Part shown: piece after piece, positions 55,352-62,995 of the stretch
Layout: every line of letters begins with the position of its first letter
Numbering within the stretch: position 1 is the stretch's first letter
Origin: a virus
IMG/VR virus record: IMGVR_UViG_3300048997_000225
Coordinates: 62,001 to 126,000 of that record
Direction: 5' to 3' (one strand)
Length of the DNA stretch: 64,000 bases
Position numbers and translations under genes: made by a program
Notes under the pieces: model-generated
What the model saw: only the letters and a program-made list of their open reading frames with translations
What the model was told of the DNA's origin: nothing
The model's database searches: none

Positions 55352-56074
55352 ATGAAAAGTTTGATAATTATGATAACATCGTTGTTAGTTGGATGCGCCA
55401 CCAGCGCATATCCTCTATCGCCAAATGTTGTACAATCCAATTCATCGATCGTAATAATACCGCCATCCCCAATAAATATCATAGTAATATTGGATAGAAA
55501 TGATATTGAAAATTCAATTCGATATAAAGATCATGATGAATCCAGCTTATTGAATCAAGCGTTCCCTAATCGAATGTTGGACCCTGCAGAATGTGATATT
55601 GATGACTCCAGTTCCATGCGAGTGTTACCGGAATTTATCAATATGATCCATGGATCGTTCATGAATGGTCGTGCTACTAAAGTTTATACAGCAATTGTCC
55701 ATAATTGTGAATCAATTAAACAAAATATTGTTGGCGTCTGGGTAGCAGTGTTTGTTAATGACAATAACGAAGTATTAAATAAATCAACGCTTCCAGCGCC
55801 AGCCATACGAGCGGTGACAATCGATACTGAGAGCGGTGATGATTATATAATTGCCACCAGCATGAATTGCATGTCTGGAACGTGTTCGGCCGATGCTTGG
55901 TTGTTAAGGTTAGAATATAACGAATTGACGATTCGATTGTTTAAACCTCATGTTTATTCATCGGATTGTGGAAAAACTAATGGAAAAATTGTGTGGACAT
56001 CTATTCATTATAAAATTCAAAACCAAGAACTTAATATAGAAGAAAAAATTAATTCTGGATCATGCAAACATTAA
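55352..56074 (+). CDS. Putative lipoprotein, 240 aa
   Basis: The N-terminus is a lipoprotein signal: MKSLIIMITSLLVGC with a lipobox LVGC at residues 12-15. The mature part is beta-rich with several Cys (for example ECDIDDSS, NCESIKQ, SMNCMSGTCSADAW). A lipoprotein made by a phage would sit in the host cell envelope, where superinfection exclusion is one known role; that is inference. It ends four bases into the end of the converging FGE-fold lipoprotein gene. Confidence 0.7.
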   Translation: MKSLIIMITSLLVGCATSAYPLSPNVVQSNSSIVIIPPSPINIIVILDRNDIENSIRYKDHDESSLLNQAFPNRMLDPAECDIDDSSSMRVLPEFINMIHGSFMNGRATKVYTAIVHNCESIKQNIVGVWVAVFVNDNNEVLNKSTLPAPAIRAVTIDTESGDDYIIATSMNCMSGTCSADAWLLRLEYNELTIRLFKPHVYSSDCGKTNGKIVWTSIHYKIQNQELNIEEKINSGSCKH

Positions 56075-56946
56075 TGAATATCTGCGCAACAGCGAGTCCC
56101 AGTCACATATAAATGATCGTCAGGAGGATGAGTTTTGGTCATCGGACGACATTGATTCCGAGCACTCTTTACCCAATGTCCGCCTTTTAAAATACTAATC
56201 TTTCGACTAGATGAACGAACCCATTCATTACGAACCCATTCATCAGCATTGGCTACTAAATCATGGACTCCAAATACTGATGAACATGATTCAAAAGCGC
56301 CGGACGCAACGCTCTGATCAACTTCTGATATAGGTCTATTACCAATAGCTAACTTAGTTCCAGGCCTCATATACCAAGGATTTATCCATTGGTGGCCTGA
56401 ATTACAAGCATTGAAATCACGATGATATCCATCACCGTATGAATACGGATGCATATTCTCGCCTTCACAAGCGAATGTCCATTCGGATTCAGTACATAAT
56501 CGCTTCCCAATACCTTCACAGACTGCTTTAGATTGATTCCAACTCATATCTAAAGCAGGCTTCTGGCCTTTCCGATTGGGCCATTCATATATATCAATGC
56601 AAAAATGCTTACTGTGTTTAGTTGAGCTCAAACACTGGCTTGGATAAAATTCAGCACACATACGACATTGGCTACGCCAAGGTGGAGGTCCCTTTTTCCC
56701 GGCGTCCAAACAAGATAAACAAATTTGGTGAACTAATGGACAATATAATCCTTGGATTTCTACCATGTCTATTGGACAAGATGTAGAACGTTCAATCGGT
56801 AAAGAATCTAATGATATTGCCGATTCTGGTTCAGCAATAATAGTAACTGCGTCCAGCATTGCTATAGAATGGCGTTGGGAATTATCATCATTCTGACATC
56901 CAATCAATAACAAACAAACAATGAGTCCAATTTTATGCTGTGGCAT
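56071..56946 (-). CDS. Lipoprotein with formylglycine-generating-enzyme-like (SUMF1) fold, 291 aa
   Basis: The signal peptide MPQHKIGLIVCLLLIGC ends in a lipobox (LIGC). The later part follows the SUMF1/FGE family: MSWNQSKAVCEGIGKRLCTESEW, YSYGDGYHRDFNACN, FGVHDLVANADEWV and a closing LKGGHWVKSARNQCRP followed by GTRCC. In oxidase-type FGE two Cys are expected in that closing region; only one is present here (a Lys appears at the other), so true FGE activity is doubtful. Cys-rich spacing in residues 60-110 suggests disulphides in the periplasm. Such lipoproteins are frequent in some Gram-negative bacteria, so host-to-phage transfer is plausible. Confidence 0.75.
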   Translation of the reverse strand: MPQHKIGLIVCLLLIGCQNDDNSQRHSIAMLDAVTIIAEPESAISLDSLPIERSTSCPIDMVEIQGLYCPLVHQICLSCLDAGKKGPPPWRSQCRMCAEFYPSQCLSSTKHSKHFCIDIYEWPNRKGQKPALDMSWNQSKAVCEGIGKRLCTESEWTFACEGENMHPYSYGDGYHRDFNACNSGHQWINPWYMRPGTKLAIGNRPISEVDQSVASGAFESCSSVFGVHDLVANADEWVRNEWVRSSSRKISILKGGHWVKSARNQCRPMTKTHPPDDHLYVTGTRCCADIH

Positions 56947-56975
56947 ATGAAATACCTCAACATAATTTTACCGAT

Positions 56976-57386
56976 TCATTGTGGGACTTTTATATATCGA
57001 GTTGGAATATTCAATGCTTGAGCTTTTCGAGCACAATCATAAGTTCCAATACTTCTAGGCCCTGGAAATGCTAAACATTGGATTGCGCAGTCCAGTTCTT
57101 GGGCTTCAACATGAGCTGCTTGAACCATTTCGGAATTGCGAATAGGGCCCGCTCTATCACCAAATAAGTTCCATCGAGCAGCATGTCTTCGCTGAATCCA
57201 GCTGCCATGCTTATTTACAAAATCATAAGCATGAGTATCCACTCCAGCTAAATTATCGCCATGATATAAAATGACCATGCGATTTATGTATTCAGACAGT
57301 ATCATTATTACAGGTTCCGGATCCACTAAATATCTAGAACCTGTAATAATGATTACTAATTTATCGGAACTAAATTCTGATTTCAA
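56976..57386 (-). CDS. SLOG-fold protein of the YspA/DUF2493 type, 136 aa
   Basis: The N-terminal strand LVIIITGSRYLVDP, then LYHGDNLAGVDTHAYDF, RWNLFGDRAGPIRNSEMV, CLAFPGPRSIGTYDCARKA and IPTRYI match the DUF2493 (YspA, cpYpsA-related SLOG) family almost motif for motif. These small Rossmann-like proteins are thought to bind nucleotide-derived ligands. The gene overlaps the end of the vWA gene by 17 bases. An inverted repeat (57301-57353) lies inside its first codons. Confidence 0.85.
   Translation of the reverse strand: MKSEFSSDKLVIIITGSRYLVDPEPVIMILSEYINRMVILYHGDNLAGVDTHAYDFVNKHGSWIQRRHAARWNLFGDRAGPIRNSEMVQAAHVEAQELDCAIQCLAFPGPRSIGTYDCARKAQALNIPTRYIKVPQ
57301..57353. repeat. Inverted repeat with 17-base arms inside coding sequence
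   Basis: Arms 57301-57317 and 57337-57353 pair exactly around a 19-base loop. It covers the first beta strand of the SLOG-fold gene (VIIITGSR ... EPVIMI), so the two arms encode different residues on the same strand. Confidence 0.9.
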
Positions 57387-59715
57387 CTTCTTTAGGTGTC
57401 ACAGTACCAATAATTTTCTGGCCATCCAATTGAAGTTCCATAGAGTTTTCTTCAATAGATTGGAATTCACTGAACCAAACTTGACCGACAATGATTGCAA
57501 ATTTGATTTGAGCCTGCTCGAACAAAAGCCTGCGAACAACATTCTTAGCATTTTCCTGTTGTGCTTTGAGCCAAGTTCCGAAGGTTTGAACAGGATCGGG
57601 AGAAGTTAAATAAATAGGGCTTACCAAAAAATCTTCAACAGCTTGAATAGAAGGAACCATGAGCGAGGCCGCTGGCGTGAGCTTACCTTTCACCATGCGA
57701 TCTTTTACATCCTTCAATGAAGGCAAAGAAGAAAATCCTTTCAAAGCCACATGGAGTTCCTTCCCAAGATAAAAGTCCTTAGATTCAGCTTGAACAGTCT
57801 TAGGACTGAATCCGGAATAATCAGTCAGGCCTTGTTCTTTTAGCCAAGCGGAAGCTGCTTCTCCATATTGAGCTGTAAATCCTACGCTCTCGCGTGGGAA
57901 ATGTTCTTTTTGATAAGAATTATATACTTTTTGAGCCGCTCGAGCTTTGCATAATTCATATTCCGTTATGAACAATTCTCGAGCACTGACGGACTGCACC
58001 ATCTTCCGGTTTACGACGGGAAGATTACGAAGGTTCAATAACGAGACTCCTTCCGAGTCTTCAGACAACGTACCGGCAGGAAGATTCTCCTTATACAACA
58101 TTCCTAACGTAGCATCAGATAGTTTAACTGGTAACACATCAATATTCACTAAACCATCTCGAACAATGGCATAATTTCGATAAATAAATGTTTCGAATTC
58201 AACAGGAACCTTTGGAGTATCATTCGTAAGCCGCTCAGACAAATCAACAGATCCGAGCTTTTTCACTAATACAGAGATATTCGGCCGGTCTTCATTAAAT
58301 ACTAAATGAGAAATGGAGTATCCATCAGTTGCTGGTTTAGGCTTGAATATCAAGCCCGGGACTTTTTTGGCAGTCATATTGGCAAGTTGATGTTGTAGCT
58401 CCTTGAGCTTTTTAACATCACGTTCAGCCGCGATTTGCGCAGTAAGCATTTGCAATTCTTGGACTTCATCCGTGTTCAAACGTTCGCCAGCATCAACCCG
58501 ACCGCGTGAAATCCGGCCATATCGGAAAGCTGGATGATCCAAGAGCAAAGTGTTGTTGTCTTCGTTAGCCAAAATATCTAGCAAATCTAGAACCGTAAAG
58601 GCATCATCAGGCGGAACTCGAGTGGGATCCCATCCTTCAATAAATCGCACGTTGGGATCCACAGCCGCGTTTTTAGCAGCCATCATGAAATCTGAATATT
58701 TTTGTTTCCCGAAGCAAGTAGAGAATTGATTTATCAATGCAACGTCGCCAAGAGCTTTCAAAAGTGGATAAACCACATCGGGCTCCATGCGAATGCTAAA
58801 CAAACTGACTGCTGCATAAATTGCCGCAATAGGATTCAGAATATCCGAACAAACATCTCCGTTAGCTTCAGTTTCAGAATAAGATTGCACAGTCCGCTGT
58901 TCTGCACCGAGCAAAGTTGGATTCAGAAAATAAACTTCAGAAAAATCTTCCGGAACACGAACTTTTCCAGAAATTATTTCAAACGTAACAAGTTCATTAT
59001 CACGAATAGCGTATACGAATTCTCCAAAAGGATCGCCCGCGATATCAAGTTCAATCTTCGGGGCACCAGAAAGCTTGCGTTGTAAAGATGATTCCAAAAC
59101 CGGAGCATAGGAATCAAAATCTTCAGAAAAAATAAGTGTTCCGCCGGATTTCTCCGCCATAGCAGTCAGAAGTGGCCTGTCTGCATAATATCCATATTCA
59201 ACATAGGTCGCAGAGGCGAATTGTAAAGCCGAATTCTCTAATGCTTTTAGAATATCCGAACGCCTAGAACAATTATCGCAACCATCACTCATGAAAAATA
59301 ATGAAAATAATCTATCTTTCGATTTCTTCTTTACTCTTTCTATTAATTTGCTAACTTCTTCCAAAGGTTCCTTAAAACCAGTTAAACCAATAGGTCGAAG
59401 CCAACGATCAATAGCAAAATTCATATCTTTCAACTCAATCAAATTCGAAATCTGCTGAGATTCAACCAAAACTCCAAATTCACCTCTTCCACTAAACCAG
59501 ATTATGGATATTGTATCTTCTTCCCGAAGAATTTTCGGCAATTTGTTTTTCAGCTGTTCACGAATTCTTGGCAAATCACCGGCCATTGAACCTGAACAAT
59601 CAATAATCAAAATATGATCAACAGGATTGGCTATTGGTGGAGAAACCAATTCCTGGTTAACTTCTTGACGAACGAGGAACAATGAACTAGAAATTTGAAA
59701 AGATGAGACAATCAT
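57370..59715 (-). CDS. von Willebrand factor A domain protein, 781 aa
   Basis: Residues about 35-220 are a vWA domain with a MIDAS: DCSGSM at residue 39, the Thr of GLTGFKE, and the Asp of MSDGCDN, all on expected strands. The remaining 560 residues have no recognised fold, with Pro/Asp-rich and helical parts (QLMLTAQIAAERDVKKLKEL-like). ATG at 59715 is chosen because GGGAG stands five bases upstream; a longer frame starts at 59754. vWA proteins in bacteria often work with AAA+ ATPases, one of which lies 6 kb away, but no operon links them here. Confidence 0.8.
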   Translation of the reverse strand: MIVSSFQISSSLFLVRQEVNQELVSPPIANPVDHILIIDCSGSMAGDLPRIREQLKNKLPKILREEDTISIIWFSGRGEFGVLVESQQISNLIELKDMNFAIDRWLRPIGLTGFKEPLEEVSKLIERVKKKSKDRLFSLFFMSDGCDNCSRRSDILKALENSALQFASATYVEYGYYADRPLLTAMAEKSGGTLIFSEDFDSYAPVLESSLQRKLSGAPKIELDIAGDPFGEFVYAIRDNELVTFEIISGKVRVPEDFSEVYFLNPTLLGAEQRTVQSYSETEANGDVCSDILNPIAAIYAAVSLFSIRMEPDVVYPLLKALGDVALINQFSTCFGKQKYSDFMMAAKNAAVDPNVRFIEGWDPTRVPPDDAFTVLDLLDILANEDNNTLLLDHPAFRYGRISRGRVDAGERLNTDEVQELQMLTAQIAAERDVKKLKELQHQLANMTAKKVPGLIFKPKPATDGYSISHLVFNEDRPNISVLVKKLGSVDLSERLTNDTPKVPVEFETFIYRNYAIVRDGLVNIDVLPVKLSDATLGMLYKENLPAGTLSEDSEGVSLLNLRNLPVVNRKMVQSVSARELFITEYELCKARAAQKVYNSYQKEHFPRESVGFTAQYGEAASAWLKEQGLTDYSGFSPKTVQAESKDFYLGKELHVALKGFSSLPSLKDVKDRMVKGKLTPAASLMVPSIQAVEDFLVSPIYLTSPDPVQTFGTWLKAQQENAKNVVRRLLFEQAQIKFAIIVGQVWFSEFQSIEENSMELQLDGQKIIGTVTPKEVEIRI

Positions 59716-59771
59716 TAGAACTCCCAGGTTACAATTAATTTGATAAAAATACATTCAAACGGATTGATTTG

Positions 59772-59777
59772 TATAAT
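59772..59777 (+). promoter_or_regulatory. Candidate -10 box (TATAAT)
   Basis: A perfect TATAAT six bases upstream of the plus-strand start codon at 59783. The expected -35 region is poor. If used, the message would be leaderless, consistent with the lack of a ribosome binding site. Confidence 0.3.
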
Positions 59778-59782
59778 GATGA

Positions 59783-60061
59783 ATGATGAAGCCATTCCCG
59801 AAGCCTACATATATTGTATGGAAAGGTTTAATTCTTCGGAAAGATCGAACGTATAAATATTATGCTTGGCAGACTAGACATTTAGGGCAGACTGTACGAG
59901 TGATTCGAGGAGCTTTCGATAACTGGGTTGGAATGATTGGTCCTTCGCACGGTATCGGGAAGACTCCTGCTATAGCTTTATCAAATGCATTCCGGAATTT
60001 AAAAACTCAAACTCAATCATATCGAAATTTAGTTTCGGATTTAAATCGAAGATTGAGTTAG
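59783..60061 (+). CDS. Hypothetical protein, 92 aa
   Basis: Begins MMKPFPKPTYIVWKGL; a basic protein with a beta-rich middle (YYAWQTRHLGQTVRVIRGAF) and a helical C-terminus (AIALSNAFRNLKTQ). It is divergent from the vWA gene. No family is recognised. Confidence 0.5.
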   Translation: MMKPFPKPTYIVWKGLILRKDRTYKYYAWQTRHLGQTVRVIRGAFDNWVGMIGPSHGIGKTPAIALSNAFRNLKTQTQSYRNLVSDLNRRLS

Positions 60062-60328
60062 TTTAAATCTCCAATCGACAGAATCGAATAATATGTTCCA
60101 GCCCAGTTCTGTCAATTGATATTCATAACTATAATTTATTGTTATCATTTGATTCTTGATCATTTTAAATAATTGATCACTGATCAAATTCTTATTGGCT
60201 GACGAACCGTTCTTGATGATAAATCGATACAAATCTGGTCTAAATACTCCAGATTTGAAATTCAATTGATGCGTCGCTATTGCAACAATCAATTCTATTT
60301 TAGTTCGACATAATTTTAACATAAGCAA
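60041..60328 (-). CDS. Hypothetical protein, winged-helix-like, 95 aa
   Basis: The pattern of three helices (KIELIVAIATHQL, DLYRFIIKNG, LISDQLFKMIKNQ) followed by a YSYEYQLTELGW hairpin resembles a winged helix-turn-helix, so DNA binding is possible. The end overlaps the plus-strand 92-residue gene by 21 bases. Confidence 0.45.
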   Translation of the reverse strand: MLMLKLCRTKIELIVAIATHQLNFKSGVFRPDLYRFIIKNGSSANKNLISDQLFKMIKNQMITINYSYEYQLTELGWNILFDSVDWRFKLTQSSI

Positions 60329-60347
60329 AAATGGGACAATACCAATA

Positions 60348-60560
60348 TTATGTATACATTACGGATATTATCATATATTCATCAAAACTAGTTGGACGGA
60401 ATTGCCAATAATTCCATCGGGTGATTGCACATTGGCATCCGCGTCGAGTCTTATATCGAAGTGCATATCGGATATTGGACATTTCCGATGTCCAAGTTAT
60501 GGTGTAACAATGTGTGTTCCCATATCGGACTACAAATTCGCCGGTGTTCCAGTTACACAT
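60348..60560 (-). CDS. Small protein of a tandem paralogue set, about 70 aa
   Basis: Starts MCNWNTGEFVVRYG (ATG at 60560; a GTG at 60587 could extend it). It carries the shared motif RYKTRRGC seen as YRSRQAC and FKTRQQC in the two upstream genes, and the same order of short beta strands before it. No function is known. Confidence 0.5.
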   Translation of the reverse strand: MCNWNTGEFVVRYGNTHCYTITWTSEMSNIRYALRYKTRRGCQCAITRWNYWQFRPTSFDEYMIISVMYT

Positions 60561-60570
60561 TATGAAGTAG

Positions 60571-60834
60571 TTATTGAAAGTGAACACCGGCTACCGTAAG
60601 GTATTTAATTAATTCATCCATCAGTATACCAGTCATATCATGACTTGCAAAATATCGCTTAGCTATATCAATACAAGCTTGACGACTACGATATAAAGCA
60701 ACATATTGAATGTCGTCAATATATTTACTCCAGCTAACACTAGAATAAGATACATAATTCCTTCGAGTTAAATATGTCCCGGTAGAATTGGAAAAAGGGA
60801 CATATATTCGAGGATTATTATTAATAAATAGCAT
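60571..60834 (-). CDS. Small protein of a tandem paralogue set, 87 aa
   Basis: Contains the order Y.S.SW..YIDDIQYVALYRSRQACIDIA. It matches the neighbours on both sides by the [YF][KR][ST]RQxC motif and by a preceding Ile/Tyr strand. It starts at the ATG immediately after the stop of the upstream paralogue (TGAATG), so the genes are translationally linked. Confidence 0.55.
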   Translation of the reverse strand: MLFINNNPRIYVPFSNSTGTYLTRRNYVSYSSVSWSKYIDDIQYVALYRSRQACIDIAKRYFASHDMTGILMDELIKYLTVAGVHFQ

Positions 60835-61083
60835 TCAAGATTCCATTATCAATAATACTTGAAGTTCCCGGAATCGAATTGGACTACAATAATCGGAAAG
60901 TATATTATTATTAATATAAGCTATACATTGTTGTCGAGTTTTAAATTTCCTTATTTGATTGAGGCAGTTAATTTCTCCGGTGAAATATGTGCTTCCAGCA
61001 AATTCAGCAACAAACAACCGAGAAACTCTAGAATAAATCACCCAATTTTTTCGAGATTTATCGAATCGTTCTTTACTTTTCAT
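60835..61083 (-). CDS. Small protein of a tandem paralogue set, 82 aa
   Basis: Starts MKSKERFDKSRKNWVIYSRV and holds the shared motif RKFKTRQQCIAYI near residue 50. First gene of the three-member set. Its start codon is separated by only two bases from the divergent plus-strand start at 61086, so their promoters must overlap each other's coding ends. Confidence 0.55.
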   Translation of the reverse strand: MKSKERFDKSRKNWVIYSRVSRLFVAEFAGSTYFTGEINCLNQIRKFKTRQQCIAYINNNILSDYCSPIRFRELQVLLIMES

Positions 61084-61085
61084 GA

Positions 61086-61454
61086 ATGATTAATAATATG
61101 GGAAATCCCAAAGACATCATAAATGAAAGGGGTGACAATCTACAACTGGATGAAATCGATTGGTCAAATCCAACAACTACCATACACCCAAATGCTCCAA
61201 CTGGAGTGACAGAAGACAATAAAACTGAACAAAGACTTCTCGAGAGCGTTATTATTGGTGGATTATCAGAAGCTATTCAAGAAATGGAAAAAGCTACGCA
61301 AATCGTGAGTGAATGCGAAAGTGTTATTCTGCCTCAAACTCGTAATGAACTGTTCAAACTCATATATAGATCACAAAAATCGTTGGGACAAATTGTAAGA
61401 CTGTTAAATGGTCAAACAACTTACTCGGTCAAAACGAATAAAGAAAACGTATAA
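61086..61454 (+). CDS. Hypothetical acidic helical protein, 122 aa
   Basis: Starts MINNMGNPKDIINERGDN (the second Met, at 61098, is an alternative), with a helical C-terminal part (LSEAIQEMEKATQIV, ELFKLIYRSQKSLGQIV). It precedes the plus-strand fibre cassette by 71 bases. No family is recognised; a fibre assembly role is only suggested by position. Confidence 0.55.
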   Translation: MINNMGNPKDIINERGDNLQLDEIDWSNPTTTIHPNAPTGVTEDNKTEQRLLESVIIGGLSEAIQEMEKATQIVSECESVILPQTRNELFKLIYRSQKSLGQIVRLLNGQTTYSVKTNKENV

Positions 61455-61525
61455 TCCGATGATTCGGAAAAGTGATATGATATGATTGACTTTATGATAG
61501 AGGTTCAATTAAGAGAATCTTATAA

Positions 61526-62119
61526 ATGACAATCGCATCACAAGCATTCGGTTCCATATTCAATCAGGCCATAGGGTCTGGTATTGCAGGGTTCACCGGT
61601 CCACGTGGAAACACCGGGCCTCAAGGTGCGACCGGTCCTTTTGGTGGTCCAACTGGGCCTCAAGGTGCGACCGGTCCTGTCGGGAACACGGGTCCTATTG
61701 GAACGACCGGTCCACGTGGGAACACGGGTCCTGTCGGAACCGTTGGTCCAACAGGTCCTCAAGGCGTACAAGGTGTTACTGGAGCTCTTGGACCGAGTCA
61801 GAAATATACTTATCCCAGCCCGGCCACACCGCGAGTGGGAAGTTATATGGCATCGGTCTTCGAGCGAGTCATTTACGATCCGTCGTCTGGCCCATTCACT
61901 GTTTACGCTCCAACAGGTTCAAGCGTCGGAGACCAATTCGGAGTAAAGAATGTATCCTCTTCCACTGGCCCAATCCAGGTGAATGGTGGAGGCCGCGGAA
62001 TTGAAAATCCGGCCGTCAGTTACACATTGGCGAATGTGATCACAATGGTCGGGGCAGCATTAGGTGTTACTTGGGAACGCGGTTCAACAGGCTGGAATGC
62101 TGTGGCGAGGACTCCATGA
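61526..62119 (+). CDS. Short collagen-like fibre protein, 197 aa
   Basis: After 23 residues there is a Gly-X-Y run of about 70 residues ([20 protein letters not shown] ...), then a C-terminal beta tip with [13 protein letters not shown] that resembles the tip of the 972-residue fibre ([14 protein letters not shown]). Its stop overlaps the start of the next gene (ATGA). It forms a plus-strand cassette separate from the main tail operon, with a possible chaperone or tip gene behind it. Confidence 0.8.
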   Translation: MTIASQAFGSIFNQAIGSGIAGFTGPRGNTGPQGATGPFGGPTGPQGATGPVGNTGPIGTTGPRGNTGPVGTVGPTGPQGVQGVTGALGPSQKYTYPSPATPRVGSYMASVFERVIYDPSSGPFTVYAPTGSSVGDQFGVKNVSSSTGPIQVNGGGRGIENPAVSYTLANVITMVGAALGVTWERGSTGWNAVARTP

Positions 62120-62541
62120 AAATTAAGAATATCACAACCGGCAAAATTTATTTGGGTGATCTCAAGCTGGCCCCAGAATCTCAAACTGTTGGTCGGAGGG
62201 GTGAAGACAGATATCTGGCAGCTGGCGATTCTATGTATCTGCCAGACACAAGCGAGGTCCTTCGTAGTGCTCATTACGGAACGCTGAAGAAATGGAAAGA
62301 CGCTGGGGTGATAGAGATCAATGACAAGACCGATCTCACGGCTTCTCCAGGACCAGGCAATTCAGTTACGATAGTTCATGGTCTTGGCTATCTCCCGCTT
62401 GTGACTATCTTCAAGAAAGTCGGAAGCACTTGGGTGGATGCGATGGGCACTTATGATTTGGTACATAATGCCAATTTCACATCTACGACCGTTACGAACG
62501 CGTCGTTATCTGCTATGACGTACATGATTCGTATCGGGTAA
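62116..62541 (+). CDS. Fibre-associated protein, 141 aa
   Basis: Starts [20 protein letters not shown], coupled by ATGA to the collagen-like gene. A beta-rich protein with [23 protein letters not shown] in its second half and [19 protein letters not shown] at the end, a frequent style of fibre tip or fibre-assembly protein. The codons are GC-richer than in the main tail genes. No family is recognised with certainty. Confidence 0.6.
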   Translation: MKIKNITTGKIYLGDLKLAPESQTVGRRGEDRYLAAGDSMYLPDTSEVLRSAHYGTLKKWKDAGVIEINDKTDLTASPGPGNSVTIVHGLGYLPLVTIFKKVGSTWVDAMGTYDLVHNANFTSTTVTNASLSAMTYMIRIG

Positions 62542-62566
62542 AACCACGTACGATTGTCATTAATCG

Positions 62567-62596
62567 TGAAGGCTGACCAGATCTGGTCAGCCTTCA
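62567..62596. terminator. Perfect 30-base palindrome between converging genes
   Basis: Halves 62567-62581 and 62582-62596 are exact reverse complements (centre CCAGA/TCTGG). It lies between the stop of the plus-strand fibre cassette and the stop of the minus-strand nucleotidyltransferase, an ideal spot for a bidirectional terminator. No T tract follows. Confidence 0.6.
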
Positions 62597-62602
62597 AACG
62601 TT

Positions 62603-62995
62603 TCAACCTCCAGCGTCATATTGAAGCCAAATTCCAAGCGGGTGCCTTGATTGATTTGGATATTCAGAATTGGCTTCAGTTTGCCGTTGAATCTGGAAAT
62701 CTACAGGAAGTCCAGATGCTTGAGCAAGCCAAAGTGAAATTGAAGAACACATGATTGACCATAACGCATTATATTGTGATGAACTATTACGTTTTCCATC
62801 TTTAAATAAGCCTGGGAACATTCGGTCGTATTCAACATCGTCGAGAATGCATCGAACATCAACATCACGATAATCACGTCGTTCTATTGCCGAACCAACC
62901 AAATAAATAGTATGACCGAAAGCAGCCGTCAGTGTTGAACAAGCTTGATTTAAATTAAAAATTTGTGGAGCTCCAATAAAATTGGCCCGCTTCAT
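62603..62995 (-). CDS. Nucleotidyltransferase-like protein, 130 aa
   Basis: The sequence GHTIYLVGSAIERRDYRDVDVRCIL carries the GS...D.D pattern of the nucleotidyltransferase fold, followed by ISLWLAQASGLPVDFQIQRQTEAN and NQSRHPLGIW as in a phage family of this kind. Such proteins add a nucleotide to an unknown acceptor. The start overlaps the end of the SemiSWEET-like gene by four bases. Confidence 0.75.
   Translation of the reverse strand: MKRANFIGAPQIFNLNQACSTLTAAFGHTIYLVGSAIERRDYRDVDVRCILDDVEYDRMFPGLFKDGKRNSSSQYNALWSIMCSSISLWLAQASGLPVDFQIQRQTEANSEYPNQSRHPLGIWLQYDAGG

Noticed and set aside
62554-62754. Plus-strand open frame of 66 codons starting at a TTG after the fibre cassette
   Set aside because: It overlaps the recognised C-terminal part of the minus-strand nucleotidyltransferase and its first codons are the 30-base terminator-like palindrome.
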